DNA of 64,000 nucleotides. It comes from Astropecten irregularis (Eukaryota > Echinodermata > Asteroidea > Paxillosida > Astropectinidae). Under the pieces are notes generated by a model, which had not been told where the DNA came from, searched no databases, and was given only the letters and a program-made list of their open reading frames with translations. Position numbers and translations under genes: made by a program. Positions 44,987-57,607 of the stretch are shown here, piece after piece (position 1 is the first letter of the stretch; every line of letters begins with the position of its first letter). The DNA is taken from positions 13,004,499 through 13,068,498 of the forward strand of contig OZ020250.1 in NCBI GenBank assembly GCA_963971285.1. The letters are read 5' to 3'.

Positions 44987-47459
44987 ACCTTTAAAAAAAG
45001 AAACTATGTTGAAACTGGAGGTACTGCGTAGCACTGTAGGTAATAAATAGCATAGAAGAGATAAGAAATAAGTGCTCACCAATTAAAGTGTTGGCCAAAT
45101 TTTCGACCCTACTGGGTCTTCGTCAGGGGGCTTGGAATGGTGTCCTGAATGCAGGAAATTCTAAAGAAATTCTAAGAAACTATGTTGTTCTGCACAATTA
45201 GTCTTTTTCCGTCACTGTCGTTCTTGTATTTGTATATCTCATCATTATTTTTAAACCAAATTACTATTGCATCAAGCAAGGACACAAGTAAACAAATAAT
45301 CCAGGATTCTTCTTGCAGATTGAACAGGGATATGAAACTGGTCCGTTGCCCGCACCTTTTCCCCAGAATTCCTGTGTGAATTCACTTCTTCTGATTATAT
45401 TATGAATTATCACAACATGCCCAAGATGGGCTCTTTGACAAGGCTTGTCATTTCAGATGATTTTGGACAGAGACCGTACAATCCTCCCTTCACTGGGAAA
45501 GTGGGGATTCCAAGGCATATGAGTTGCTGTATTTTTCATTTGTAAGCTTCTTTCCTGTGATTTCATTGGGGAATTTGTTTGTCTTCCCGGATTTTCTCAG
45601 CGAAGCCAGCCTGCCTGCAGAAGACTACACAGTTTTGAGGGCGAAGCAGAAACGTACTTTATTTAACCAGTTACGTGATACTGTCCAAGTCCCAGGGGAT
45701 GTCTGGTTTGCTGTGAATTGGCAACGAGTTTCTTTGGACTCTGCAGATGTGTACGGTTCCCCTCGAGCATTTTGAGTGCCGTTTTTGGGATGATTGCTTT
45801 GGGCTTGGTGTGTTTGTGCCTACTTCAAGCTCACAGGCACTGTGTTAGCTTGTCGCACCTTGCTGCAGTTGATTGAGGTCCTTCACTCTGGATGAAGATC
45901 TTTCCGGTCTCATCTGACACCAACTGCTTAAGATGCCTAGATGGCGAGAGTGGAAGTCTGATAATTTCAGCCGAAGGTGCATGCACTCTGTGCCACTCAG
46001 GTCATAAATATATTCACTCTGCCTGTCTTGCAATGTCCTCTTCCGGAGTTCCCACTCAAGGAGTGGAAGGATCTGCAACTATAAGTCAGTCGCCCACCAG
46101 CCCGTTCCATCTGTCGATGATTCTGCCTCAGCGGGTGTGTAATCTTCCTCGCACCGTGTGCTGGCGTGAGGTACCACACCTTGGGCGAAGACGCAATTTC
46201 TTGACTTTTTGTAGCCGTCGTCCTTCCAGTCAGCGGACGCTGTTAAGCTTATATCAGCCATCTTGTGCCTGTGCTTCTGCCAAATGCGACACCTTTACCA
46301 TACACTGCTGATAATGTGAAATCTCTCTGTCTGCTTTCTCTGTAGTAAAAGTTCTAACCAACATCTCTCAGCCTGTTATCCCAAAATGCGGCAGTCATGG
46401 CTCCTATACATGAATGTCTGTGACTGCATGGAAGGTGCTTTGTCATTAAAAGATGAGGGATGAACTTAAAATTGCCTCGTCGCAAGAAGCTAGAGCTTTT
46501 TTGCGGACTATGGTCAGGTTTATTTTTATTTTTACCTGGAGAAGGCTCGTTCATATGATGGTGATGTTTTCAGTCTTAAACCTTGAAATGAATACGACTT
46601 ATATCCTTCCTTCAACGCTGCATGTTCAGTACTTGCATCATTTGAAAAAGAAAGGGTAAATTTGGCTTTTGGTGGGATTTTTACTTGTCATTTCCCAGTG
46701 CAGACGTCTTGACAAGATTGCCTTAAACCGAACTAGCCAACATTTTGCGTCCTATCAAAGTTGTCTCTGATCAGCGATTGTATCTCAAAACCAAGATAAC
46801 TTCATAGGACATGCTTGCCTCTACCTCATTCCAGTCATTGAATACACATCCATATGTGTAAATGTTCAAAAATGTACTGCATCTAATCATGAAAAAAGCC
46901 CAGAAATTGTGTCACAAGTCGGACATTCATAGAGGTCATTTAGAACAGCATAAGTTTCCAGTCGGGCAATTTCTATGCTGAATATTGACATCGTGTTGTA
47001 ATGAATATTGCAGGAGAATTTATGTGTTTTGTGAATGGTGAATTGCCCACACATTACTCTACATCTGCCAGGCTGCCACCCACTTGTACAGAATGACTGT
47101 GTAGCATTCATTCTGGCGTACTTGCAAGGCCGGAGCTGTGGACGTGAAGACCATTAGGCCTAATCCTTTGCTTTGGGCAAAAATGGAAAAAAAATAAGAA
47201 GTGAATGCTTAGAAGTCATTCCACCGGGATTTGGCGAAGATTTTGTAGTTTGCACTGTGTAGTGTATGTAAAATATCAATATGTCAATATTCCTACTTGC
47301 TACTCCTTGCTGACTCCTTGCTACTCCTGATGAGGACTAGAGCAGGCTAGTCGAAACGTTGAGACCTTTAATATGAGAAGTGCCAACGAAATAGAAGTGC
47401 AAAAGTACAAACTATTCTTACATGGTACTTACATTTACTTAAGGTAAATGTTGTTGACA

Positions 47460-47615
47460 ATATGGCTCCGCCCTCGAGCTATTTATAGAATATGCCCTTT
47501 GTTATCGACAGCTATATTTACCCGGATGTTCGGACAAATTTCACAACGTTTACGTGTAAGTTAATTGGGCAACGTGCGACTTGTTTGTTTGAACTTGTGA
47601 GCGTGGAGCCCAATT
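47460..47615. repeat. ttcggacaaa repeat, copy 2
   Basis: Shares tacccggatgttcggacaaa, tttacgtgtaagttaattgg and gcaacgtgcgacttgtttgt with 30205-30325; outer ends atggctccgccctcgag / gagcgtggagccca are partly complementary. It ends 57 bases before the predicted CELF 3'UTR acceptor. Confidence 0.7.
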
Positions 47616-47671
47616 CAGGCCTGTACTCATGTGATTTCTAACCTTTGACTTTTTTGTCCTTGTTTCCACAG

Positions 47672-49140
47672 GAGGGATGTAGCGTGAATGTGGAACTATG
47701 AGGGTAGCACATCATCCAGATTAATGGTTAACTTCCATCGGATTACAGGCATTAGCGCACCAACCAAACCTACATTTTTACCCACACGGCAGTGTGTGTT
47801 TAAAAAACCAAATCAACAAACAGTGACACGAGACCTCAACAACAACTCTCAACATCGCCCAAGCTACTAAAGTCTATTGGCCTACAACCGAAGAAAGAGA
47901 AAACCGGGAAACTAAACGACACCGCAAGCAAGTGGAATTAGCATTATGTTGTACTTAAAAAAAAAGTTTCTATTTTTTACCCTGTCGAGTTTGTACTTAC
48001 TTTTAGGTGACATCTGTTTATGGATTTGATTTTCATTTGATGTGGTAGATTGAAAGCTCTCATAGTATTGGAAACTGTGTGGTATACATTTTAAGGACTC
48101 TTGAAGAGTCGGGCAAACCGTGGGAGATGCCAAGGGGTGGGATCATACCACTCATTTGGTACCAAGGGGCAATTAATGGATCAGCATCAACCCGTCGTTG
48201 GATTCTCAAGGAATGACTAGACAGTTGTTTGGAGCTAGTGGAATATATAGACACATTTACATATTCATACACGTTTTGACGTTAATCTTTATCTGTCAAA
48301 TTTCATTAGGGATCTTTGTGCTCTTTACTGAGCCCGATTTGTATCCATTGGAATAGTAAGTGGCTTGATAGAACGTAGTGTACTGCGATCAAACCATTGC
48401 CAGTCCGTACTTCTATACAGATATTTCAGTCAATTGAAATAGTTGACTCAGTTTGTCATTTTTTCGTGGACTTCTTTCTAGAATGTTCAGTATCTAGAAT
48501 GCTTTGGATTGTCAACCCCCTGTTTTGGGACCCTGTTTGCTCGTGTAATGTAATTCGATTTGGTCATTATTTTTATTTTTGTTTCAGACAATCGACACCC
48601 TGTTTCTTTTCTTTTTGTTTAATATTCCTTTAACTTTTTTGATTGATTAGTTTATTTATTTTGATAAATCAACTGGTTTTGATAGCAACTCATCCTGTGT
48701 GAATCTTTACATGTGCTGTCGTTGGAATTCTTCTGTGATACTAGAACTAGTCTCCGTTGTTCCTTGCCATTCAGTGCAGTTCCAGTTCTTGTACTGTAAC
48801 CATAGTGATGAATCTTTCTTTCTTTTTTTGGTCTTTTTTTTCCTTTTTTTCAGTGGTACTCTATGATGATCCAGTTCGATTTGAATGTTGAAAACCAATT
48901 GTGAATTCTGTACTATAAAGTAAAAAACAAACAAGATTTTACAAAAAACACACCAAGCTGGTACCAAATTGATGTCTTTATTCCATCCGTCCAAAGTTTC
49001 ATTTCCCATGCATTGAAGAAAAATTAGATGGCTTGGTTTGTTTTGATTTTATTCCAGGATGCATCTTTTTTTGCATCGTGATATACATATTTTTGAGAAA
49101 TTGTCTTTATTTTTTAAAATAAAAACTATCTTGTTTCTGT
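47672..49140 (+). other. CELF4-like: Predicted last CELF 3'UTR exon; end point uncertain
   Basis: Starts after the strong acceptor at 47671 with sequence of ordinary complexity and no long frame, then becomes T- and A-rich. An AATAAA at 49118-49123 is the first good polyadenylation signal seen and sets the listed end provisionally; other AATAAA signals occur downstream (for example 53143-53148), so the UTR may be much longer. No recognisable RNA gene is nested here. Confidence 0.4.
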
Positions 49141-52100
49141 GCCCATTTTAAACAGACCAAATTTGACATACACTAGTCTTGTTTACATCGTCGTACTAAC
49201 ACACATTTGTGAAATTTGTGAAATGAGTTGTGGTATTGTAGTGGTTTGAATATGACCATGCTACTTTAATTGCACAAGTAATGGACAAACAAGGTATTGC
49301 TCAAAACCTTCTCATTAACTCATAATCCCCCCTGTATGATAGGGCATTATCTTTGCATGAATTCCTTGATTTCTGTCTTGAACATCTCAGATAGAACAGG
49401 TATACATTGCAGAATCTTTAAGAAGCTTATCAGTGCTTCTCTTAATATCATTGTATCACTGTCAACTTTAGCGTGGTTATTTTTCAGGCTGTCCCTAAAT
49501 GTTTTTCTCTATGATTTTCTTGTGTATTAAGTATGGACATCTCTGATTGTATTTGTGATTTGGTGGGGGTTTCTATTTGATAGTTTGCACTACTAATCTG
49601 ACACTTTGTGACTCTTGTGTGGTAAATCAAAGACAACAATTTTGTGTAGTTTGTGGAATTCGATGTTTTCATTGTGGCTTGGGAGTGCTGCAATATAAAG
49701 ACATGCATTATATGCATGCATGCATAAATTATGCCAACACAGGTTTATAAATATTTATATTTTTAAAGTGCAATATTTGGTTTTCAGAGGGTACTGAGGA
49801 AGACGTGTTGGTGAATTGATGGAAACCATGTATTAACTGCCAATCAATCATGTAGTGTCGCAAATTAACAAAGAGGAAAAATCAACTCAAAAGGACGGGT
49901 AATAAGATGTAAGATGCCCATTAAGCAAGACATAGGGGCAGGGTAGTACCAAGCGATTTGGTCAACAAACATCTGAGAATTCTTCATAGTCGTACCTTTT
50001 TTTTATACTGGGAGGGGGGTTGGGGAGGGGCAGGGGATGGGGGTGGGGGGATTCGGTACTGACACATGCTGAACTGTGACCAAAGACGTTCATTCCTCAC
50101 CCGTGAAATTGCATTCCAGTAACATATCTTGTAGCTTTTAGATAGACCTTCACGTAGTATTGCCGGTATCAAATACAGAAAGGGCAGCGATACAGTATCT
50201 TAGCGGTTTTTCCCCGAATACTAGAACTCGGGGCAGAAGAAGGAAAGAAACAAAATCTCATGACTTTCCTTCGGATTGACACTAGTTGCTAGATGTTTAT
50301 TTATTACACTATGAAAGAGAAAGTACTAAACAACACTCTTGTACTATTATTATTTATTGATAATGTTAAATTATTTATATTGGTATTTATTGATATGAAT
50401 GAATTCTACTTAAAAGTAGCATTTGATGATTACATTATTCTTGGTTGGCTCTTTCTACTTATGTAATAGAATATGTTTATATTGTGGTGTGCTTTTCAGA
50501 AAAAGATAATCAAATGAGATTAATATTTCCTTAGGGAAAATGAAAACATTCACAATATTACCTTTTTTTTTATTATTGTTGATTGAGCTTCAATTTGAAC
50601 ATCTACAATTTAGCTTTGACTTATTTTACCAAGTTGCTTCATTTTACAATATTGTTTGTTGTATATAATTTTTTGTTCACATGATTTCAGGAAGACAAAA
50701 AAAATCATCATGCGTGATCCTGATGATCATACTCTCAGAAAATGTTCTACAAGTTCACTGCCAGCAAGCTTATCTGGTCATTCGTCATTTTTGTCTTGTA
50801 GTTTTGGTTCATTTTGTTTCTCCGTCTTTTTCTTTTTTTGAATTGGACTTATTTGATTGGAATATTTGATCGTATAACTCTCTCAGCAAAGGATCGATAA
50901 TTCATGTTTATAGCTTTAATTGTTAGTTTACCTCAAGATGAATTGCACATTTAGTGTAATAATTCATAACAAAAAAGAAGAAGAAGAAGCACCATACTTA
51001 TATGAAATGTATTAAAACTAGTAAAAAAGTCATGTATTACTTATTTATTTTAAAACACATTTAAATTTATTGAATATGAAGAAGTAGCACAGAGGTAGTC
51101 ATTGTAGTTGTCACGGCTTAATAAGTAGTATACAAACAATATAAATGTCCATCTAGCTTGGACAGAGAGACATTTTGCATGTACATATTGCTGAGGATAT
51201 AAATGATTTGAAGGATGACCATTTCATTTGTAGAATAGACATATAGAAAGAACAATGTAGACAGTAGGTAGCTTATTATAGTACAAAAGCAAGCAAGATT
51301 AACATTAGGACTATCCTCTATAGAAAGATATAGAAATATACCTAAGTATATAATGTAGATTTAAAATGAGTTAAAAATAATGTAGCACATTAAGTAATGA
51401 ATGATTCAAGCCATTATGTAGACAAGTTAACTGCATTATTAAGATTAAAGCTTTGTATTTCATGATAGCTGCACAATGCGAGTAGGGATCAACTCTTTCC
51501 ATTCACTTTGAATACAACATTTTTTACCAACCTTTGGAGATTAAATTATGACAGAGACTTATAATGATATGCCTTTATTTTTTAACATCACATGTAATTC
51601 TGGAATATATATATTAAGTGTTGACCAATTTTTGGATTTCTTTGTGATGGTTGTGGTACACCATATCTAAAAAAAAAAATATTTTAACTGGTGAAAATAG
51701 TCTGTGATCTTATTAACTTGTGCCCATGTCATACATTTAGTGTTCAGTGGTATAATGGTGGTGGTCGTTGATGGTTGTGATGGTGATTTAACAAATTGTG
51801 ATGGTTGGTGTATTGCACATTTTACTAAAACACTGTGGACCAGGAAAAAATATACTTCAGTTTACTGTTTATCCATTGCTGTGTGTAGCAGGCTGTCCTG
51901 TTAAAAGTACAACCAAAGGCAGCAACAGTTGTGTTTCTACAAACATTATGAGCAATTCAAAACCTAGTCTGGCTTCGGCCTCCAGTTGTCCACCAAAAAT
52001 AATAATAAAAACTAATAATGAATAATATTGGGATCTATTGGGTGCAGATGACCAGACTTATTGTCAGTGGATGGGTTTTTGCCTCCATCCAATCACACTA

Positions 52101-53392
52101 GCTTGATTGATAATTAACATGCCCACATGCGGCTGTGCACATTTCACTCGGTATAAAAAAGATGGGGTCCCTAGATTCTGGGGCCATTTTGTGTTTGTAA
52201 AGAAGTTGTTTTTTCCTTTGTAAAAAAAAAGGTGAATGGTAATATGCTACAGAGCTTTTGATACTCTATACTTTTTTAACATTGTAGAACTGGAAAATCT
52301 GATCCCTCTCACAGTGTGCAGACAATAGTATTATATTAAGACTAAAAAAAATATCAGGACAATTATTTAGAATTGAATTGAATCAGAAGAATTATTTGTA
52401 GTCAGGTTACTGTAACGAATAACCTGTTAGTTCATAGCTACGTAGATAAGTATAATGCAAAAAAAAAAAGAATTATCTAAGAAGTATTTCTAAAGAACAT
52501 ACATTATTAATTATTTAAGAAACAGAGGAGAGGAACTTGTACATTGACAATCAAGAGAATTTGATGCTAGTACTATTGCTTTATATGATTTGCCTTCATT
52601 TCTGCTGCTCTTCCAGGGTTTGCCATCAAAATACCATCAATCGATGCAATAGCAGCTATCTTGGCCGTTCATACTAGTAAACACTGGAATGGTGGCAGAA
52701 GTGGGATCATTCACACTGAAACAGTTGTACCGAACTTGTATTTTATCCTTCAATGGAGAACTAAGATGATGTATATATATGCTTGTTATCATTATAAAAG
52801 GAGAAGTCTAACTAATAACCAGCATAGTATTTGAACTGGGAGAAAAAAATCATCTATTTCGGTTTTGATACGTGGTTCGGAAGAATTTCTTCCTTCTTGC
52901 GCCACTTTAAGATCGGCCTGATGGATCTTGGCATCGTAATAGTCCAGTTCACGAGGCCGTGTAATACTTACTCACTAATGAAATTGTGCATGGTGTATGA
53001 AGTGAAAAGAAGGAGATTTTCAATTCTGTATTATATACCACAGAAGATTTTTCATGTATTCATTTTCAACCAGATCCAGTGAGATTTTATTTATTAATTT
53101 GCTCAAGGATTAAATCAAAGATTAACTTAAAAACGACAATGAAATAAAGCACACAGGCACAGCACAGTACACTTGTGACTTACAGTGTGGTTCTGTTTTT
53201 TTGTTTGTCAATTTTCTTTGCAAGTGTGGAAGTATGCTATTAAATGTGATTTTATGCTTGAGTGTATTATCGATGGACAGTCACCACAATCTATGGCCGA
53301 GTGGATCTTCCATAACCAGTTGGATTTCACCATCTTGACCACTGCAACATAATCTGAACACACAAAATTAATAGAGGAATAAACTAACTGAT

Positions 53393-53776
53393 TTAAAGGG
53401 ATTGCATACGTTTGGTAATTTGAGCCTATTGTTTGTTTCAAACCAATATAATTGTATATATGTACCATAAAACTAACCTGTGAAAGTTTCAATTCAAAAG
53501 GTGGTAGCGTTTGTGAGATTTTGGCGACAAACTAGAGCGGTTATTTCACGCCAGATAACAGTAAGTCAATAGCTGAGAAGCGTTACGGCCATAACGCTTC
53601 TCAGATTCATAATTTTTGGAGATAAAAAGTGACATATTTTTCCATAACCGCGGTACTTCGAATTGAACGTTTCTCAATATGCATTATACTATCCAAAGCA
53701 GCTGTACTTCTCACCAAGTAAGTTTTTATTGCCATAAATTTTCAGAGTCATTACCAAACGTATGCAATGCCTTTAA
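53393..53776. mobile_element. TTAAAGG MITE, family C, with perfect central hairpin
   Basis: Ends are exact complements: ttaaagggattgcatacgtt and aacgtatgcaatgcctttaa differ by one inserted base. A central stem of 13 perfect base pairs (ctgagaagcgtta at 53573 with its complement to 53604) encloses six bases. Same terminal TTAAAGG as families A and B but otherwise unrelated interior. Confidence 0.85.
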
Positions 53777-53829
53777 CAAACATGTTATCCAAAAACAATG
53801 CAATCAAATGAGCAGTGTTGAGTATTGTG

Positions 53830-54184
53830 TTAAAGGTATTAATACATGATTGGTAAAGGTCACAGAATTGAACAGCACTCACACTTTGTCTAATCCAACA
53901 TGTACATGAAATATTTATGCTGTGAAAATTGGAGCTCAATCGGACATCTGAGTCCCGAGAAAATAGCGAAAAAAACAACTCTTTTTTTTCCTTATAAAAC
54001 ATATAGAATGTATTTGATCTCGTGAGACATAAATCATTGTACATATACAAATACATGTCTATATATAGCATTTCAGGCAGAAATATTTTATCAGGGGTTT
54101 TCCTATCATGTTGATGTCCATTAAGATAGGTCAATCTGTGAACATTTTTGTTTTCTTAATACCAATCATGTACTGTACCTTTAA
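53830..54184. mobile_element. TTAAAGG MITE, family B copy 2
   Basis: Shares cacactttgtctaatcca and caatcggacatctgagtc with the copy at 34012-34369, with the same ends (ttaaaggtattaatacatga ... atgtactgtacctttaa). The interior is partly deleted. It ends 117 bases from the tRNA-Leu gene. Confidence 0.8.
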
Positions 54185-54300
54185 CCTAGAAAATAAAGAT
54201 GAAAAAAAATACAATCAAACAGTTATATGAATACAAGGCTTGAATTTTAATGCAATGCCAAAAAAGGGATTTGAAAACGACCAAAAAAGAAAAAAACTAT

Positions 54301-54382
54301 GTCAGGAGTGGGATTCGAACCCACGCCTACAGAGTAGACTACGACCTGAACGTAGCGCCTTAGACCGCTCGGCCATCCTGAC
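54301..54382 (-). tRNA. trnL-CAG: tRNA-Leu (CAG)
   Basis: The reverse strand folds as a complete class II tRNA of 82 nt: acceptor gtcagga pairs fully with tcctgac, D-arm box A tggccgagcgg, anticodon stem ctacg/cgtag with loop ttcaggt (anticodon CAG, 54346-54348), a variable arm, and T-arm with box B ggttcgaatcc. No intron. A run of T on the minus strand just downstream (about 54288-54296) can serve as the Pol III terminator. Nearly the same sequence as vertebrate tRNA-Leu-CAG; very likely functional. Confidence 0.95.
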
Positions 54383-54876
54383 AGTTACTCAAATGGGGTT
54401 ATCCACGATATATATACTAACAACTGAGAACGGCTACACACGAAACTAGTTGTCTAAAGCTAGGTCTTGATAACTGCCCATTGTAAATGCATTATAATGC
54501 CCTGACAATAGACGTAGCCGTTGCTGTCACTGGTTGCTATACTAGAGGCTCGTTTCAGCATGTCTTACGTTGACAGATAGGGAGTTAGGTTTATATCAGA
54601 GGGGTTAAATCATTTAACTTTGCACATTGTTTTGCGCACAATAAGCATGTATATGGTGAACATAGATATATTAATCACTTTCCACGCAATATGGTGCGAT
54701 TTATACAAGTTATATCACAGACCGTTGTTATTTCATGGTGATTATTAATTGTTCATTTAATCATGCACCTATATCCCCCCTATATATCTAAATGGAAAAG
54801 CCCAACTGTCCGCACCCCATACAAGCACTCGATCGTATTCGCGCGCGCGCGTACATGACATCGACATGCACGACAG

Positions 54877-54920
54877 GTGCACGGTGTTGTCTAAAACATG
54901 TTTTAGATAGCACCGTGCAC
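54877..54920. repeat. 44-nt palindrome, full-length RNA hairpin potential
   Basis: The half gtgcacggtgttgtctaaaa is followed by its complement across a central acatgt. The two DNA mismatches both become G-U pairs in plus-strand RNA, so the transcript stem is unbroken. It lies just after a (gc)n run at 54839-54851. No longer element ends seen. Confidence 0.85.
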
Positions 54921-55737
54921 TACATAAACATGTGGGATCTAGGTTCGGTCCTAATCATAGTGCTAGCAAAAGACTTGTTTGGTTGGGAGCCTATCAAAAG
55001 AAATCACATTATTAACAAGCTTGACAATAATTTGTGTACTGCTGATTACTCAAAATAGACAATGATCGACTTGTCAAAGTAGCAGGGTGGAGATGTGGAC
55101 AATTTAATATGAATTCCGAATGGAATATGATTTTTTTTTTGGGGGGGGGGTTAGATTTCGACTCGGAACTAATTTCAGCTTTTTATTTACACCTGCTCTG
55201 TGCAGACAATCCTGCTCTGTACTGAAGTATAGGAATTTAAAAAATTTCAGCTTTTCCTGTTGGTGTTTTCAGATATTATTTTGTATGACCATGCAGTGAA
55301 TACATTTTAGGATCAAACCATGGATATCACCTATCCAATGTAGCTAGCTTTTGATCTCTCTTTTCTGTGGTCCATATGGAATGGTTAGCGAGATATCGTT
55401 GTTTGGTGTGTTTTTTTACTGAAACACAGAAACAGACTCGTCAACACTCTTTGCCGCGTTAGTTTAACAAGATGAGATTTTACATCAGCCATCGATTTGT
55501 TTGAACCCTGAGAAGTTGTAAAATTAAAAACCTTTAACGATCCCCTTCCATAAATATTGGGTTTAAAACTGGCCTTTGAAATCTTATTTGTTTTTAGATA
55601 GTTTCAAATGTCTTATTTCTTACTTGTTTGGATTTCCAGTATTCAGATTTTGATTTACCGGGGTACTTCTTTGTGTTTTAACAAGATTGACCAGAATTCT
55701 TCCAACTCCGCCTCTGTGCGGGTGTCTTGTATGCACC

Positions 55738-56036
55738 TATTTTGTCAGTGTACATTAGTATTAGTCTAACACTGTAATATACACCTTCAACAAAATTTTT
55801 AGAGTACTTGTAATCGAGTACAACTTACTCCAATTGATACTCAACTCCCAACGATCTTCATACTCCCATTGTATAATTTATCAGAAATCGGCATCATTAT
55901 CAAACAAAAATACAATTTGCACTAAATGGTCAAGTACTCCCAAAATTTGAGTACATGGAATCGAGTACGGGCCGAGTATTTGTCTGTACTCGAGTTGTAC
56001 TCAAGTACGAGTACACCAACACTGACAAATAGGCCT
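55738..56036. repeat. Inverted-repeat element rich in gagtac blocks
   Basis: Ends tttgtcagtgtacattagta and cgagtacaccaacactgaca are approximate complements. The interior repeats agtact / gagta words on both strands (gtaatcgagtaca, ggaatcgagtacg). Intergenic. Confidence 0.55.
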
Positions 56037-57009
56037 CTCCGTCCTGGCCCATGATGGCATACCTATCACAAATTAATACGATAGACACCCTTGAATAGTT
56101 TTTATTTATTTATTTATTCATTCCTTTTGCTGAAGATTAAACACAATGTCTCATTTGGTATCTTTTTTTTACAATGTATGGCCAGTTACATGATTTAATC
56201 ATTTCCAAAAGCAGACGATATTCCAGATTAAAAGAAAATGGTGTGGGGAATTATGTGAAACTAAGGCTGTGTCCAAAACGGGCTTCCAGAGCTATGGCTA
56301 GGTCTATTCTCTTCGTGTCTCCACATATTTCCAATGGAGCGAAGACCTAGACCTAGCTCTAGACAACAGATTCATAAGTAGCCTTAATAGTAATAGTTCC
56401 TTGTGTTCATTACCCTTCAATTATAATCACTGCATAATTGCCTAGTGTATAAAAACTAGAAAGTCATGTAGATACTTGCAGATATGTTGAATGCGTTTTC
56501 TTCATAAAATGGACCAAATCATCAGGTAAAACTTGGACATTCAGTGTTGTGCACACAAGGCAAAGCCAAGTTAAACAACCCTAAATGTTCCGAAAGAAAT
56601 AATATCATTGTCCAAAGAAATTATAATTTTGTTTTGTATGTCGTGCACAAAGGATAGCAAGACTATTTTTGCTACAAGTAGGGTCCACAATAAAAAACAA
56701 TTACTTGTGATCTTCGAATGTTGAAACTGGTATTCCCAGTATGCCCTATGCATCACTGGGAGAGATATTCATCCACAGATTTGGGTAAGCAAACAGACAT
56801 ACTGTACTCTACTTTACAAGGAAATAAAGTGTCAAACTGACAAAGTGGATATGTCAGGGATGAGATTGACCAATGGTAAAAAATATTTGAAAACAACTGA
56901 CAGGGTCATACAAAATCTGAACTCTAAAAATCTCCTATACTTTTGTACACAGCCTGTGGGGAACAAAATATGAGATCCAAAACAAATAAATCTGAGAAAT
57001 CTCATCCCT

Positions 57010-57165
57010 AGGGCCGATTTCACTAAGGCTTTGCGATCGTTACTAAAGCCCAAATCCATCGCTTAACGGGAAATTACTATGCAAAGTAGTGATAAATTTT
57101 CCGTTTTATAGCGATGGATTTGGGCTTTAGCGATGATCGCAAAACTTTAGTGATATCGTCCCCTG
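57010..57165. repeat. Short palindromic element (agggccgatttcac ends)
   Basis: Inner arms are near-perfect complements: taaagcccaaatccatcgct and agcgatggatttgggcttta, flanked by gcgatcgtta / gcgatgatcgc. Outer ends gggccgatttcactaaggct and ttagtgatatcgtcccc. It lies about 180 bases downstream of the MRPL45 stop, so it may fall in its 3'UTR. Confidence 0.7.
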
Positions 57166-57343
57166 ATATGTTCAAACATCAATTCATCAATCAAACTATT
57201 GTCATTCAGGCGGTGGTTCATCTCCAATAACGACACTATTTTCCGTAGGTTATCAGTCTCACTGATGTGTCCATGTCTTGATGTTTGGACCAAGCTCAAG
57301 AAGGGCAACTCAGTTGACAACACCCTCCAGGGATTTACTCGGA

Positions 57344-57607
57344 TCACCGCGGTGCAGCTTCCACATTCCTCTCATCTTGGACTTCTGTCGATTCCTCCAA
57401 TTCTTCCTCCTCGAGCTCAGGTACGATCATTGTCTTAACGATTGGTTCACGTGAGCTAGCCCACTCGGGTACTATCTTGCCATGTACTCGCCATGATCCG
57501 TACATTCCGGATAGATACTTCTCAAACACCACATACTCCAAAACATCTTTAGGGATGTCCTCGCTTCCTAGCATGAGACGACCAAAGCGATCGTAGATAG
57601 CCAGTGT
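57344..57607 (-). CDS. MRPL45: MRPL45 terminal coding exon
   Basis: Starts [20 protein letters not shown], continues [40 protein letters not shown], and ends in a Glu-rich tail ([17 protein letters not shown]...) with TGA at 57344-57346. Human mL45 has [16 protein letters not shown] and YGSWRMHTKIVPPWAP at the same place and a similar acidic tail. The acceptor (gacag) lies just beyond 57607. Confidence 0.96.
   Translation of the reverse strand, partial: TLAIYDRFGRLMLGSEDIPKDVLEYVVFEKYLSGMYGSWRVHGKIVPEWASSREPIVKTMIVPELEEEELEESTEVQDERNVEAAPR

Larger units (their letters stand above)
40637..47671 (+). other. CELF4-like: Predicted 7-kb intron within the CELF 3'UTR (or long unspliced 3'UTR)
   Basis: Bounded by the donor at 40637 and the acceptor at 47671. 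It contains a degenerate gggcc/ctaagcac element (40718-40940), a 34-bp minisatellite (40941-41350), a degenerate tandem repeat (42545-42960), a tRNA-like palindrome (43675-44000) and a TTAAAGG MITE (44622-44986). The stretch 45300-46320 is less AT-rich than its surroundings; its longest frame (45892-46311, 139 codons) has no recognisable domain. If the donor is not used, all of this could be 3'UTR. Confidence 0.5.
49141..57343. other. Tail-to-tail interval between CELF and MRPL45
   Basis: Very AT-rich to about 53000, with no frame of note. Holds MITEs C and B2, tRNA-Leu, the 44-nt palindrome, a C/G run (55131-55150), the gagtac element and the 57010-57165 palindrome. The first kilobases may still be CELF 3'UTR and the last few hundred bases MRPL45 3'UTR. 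Confidence 0.6.

Noticed and set aside
54240-54449. 69-codon frame with CQEWDSNPRL
   Set aside because: This is the antisense of tRNA-Leu box B and the variable arm, a common false frame.
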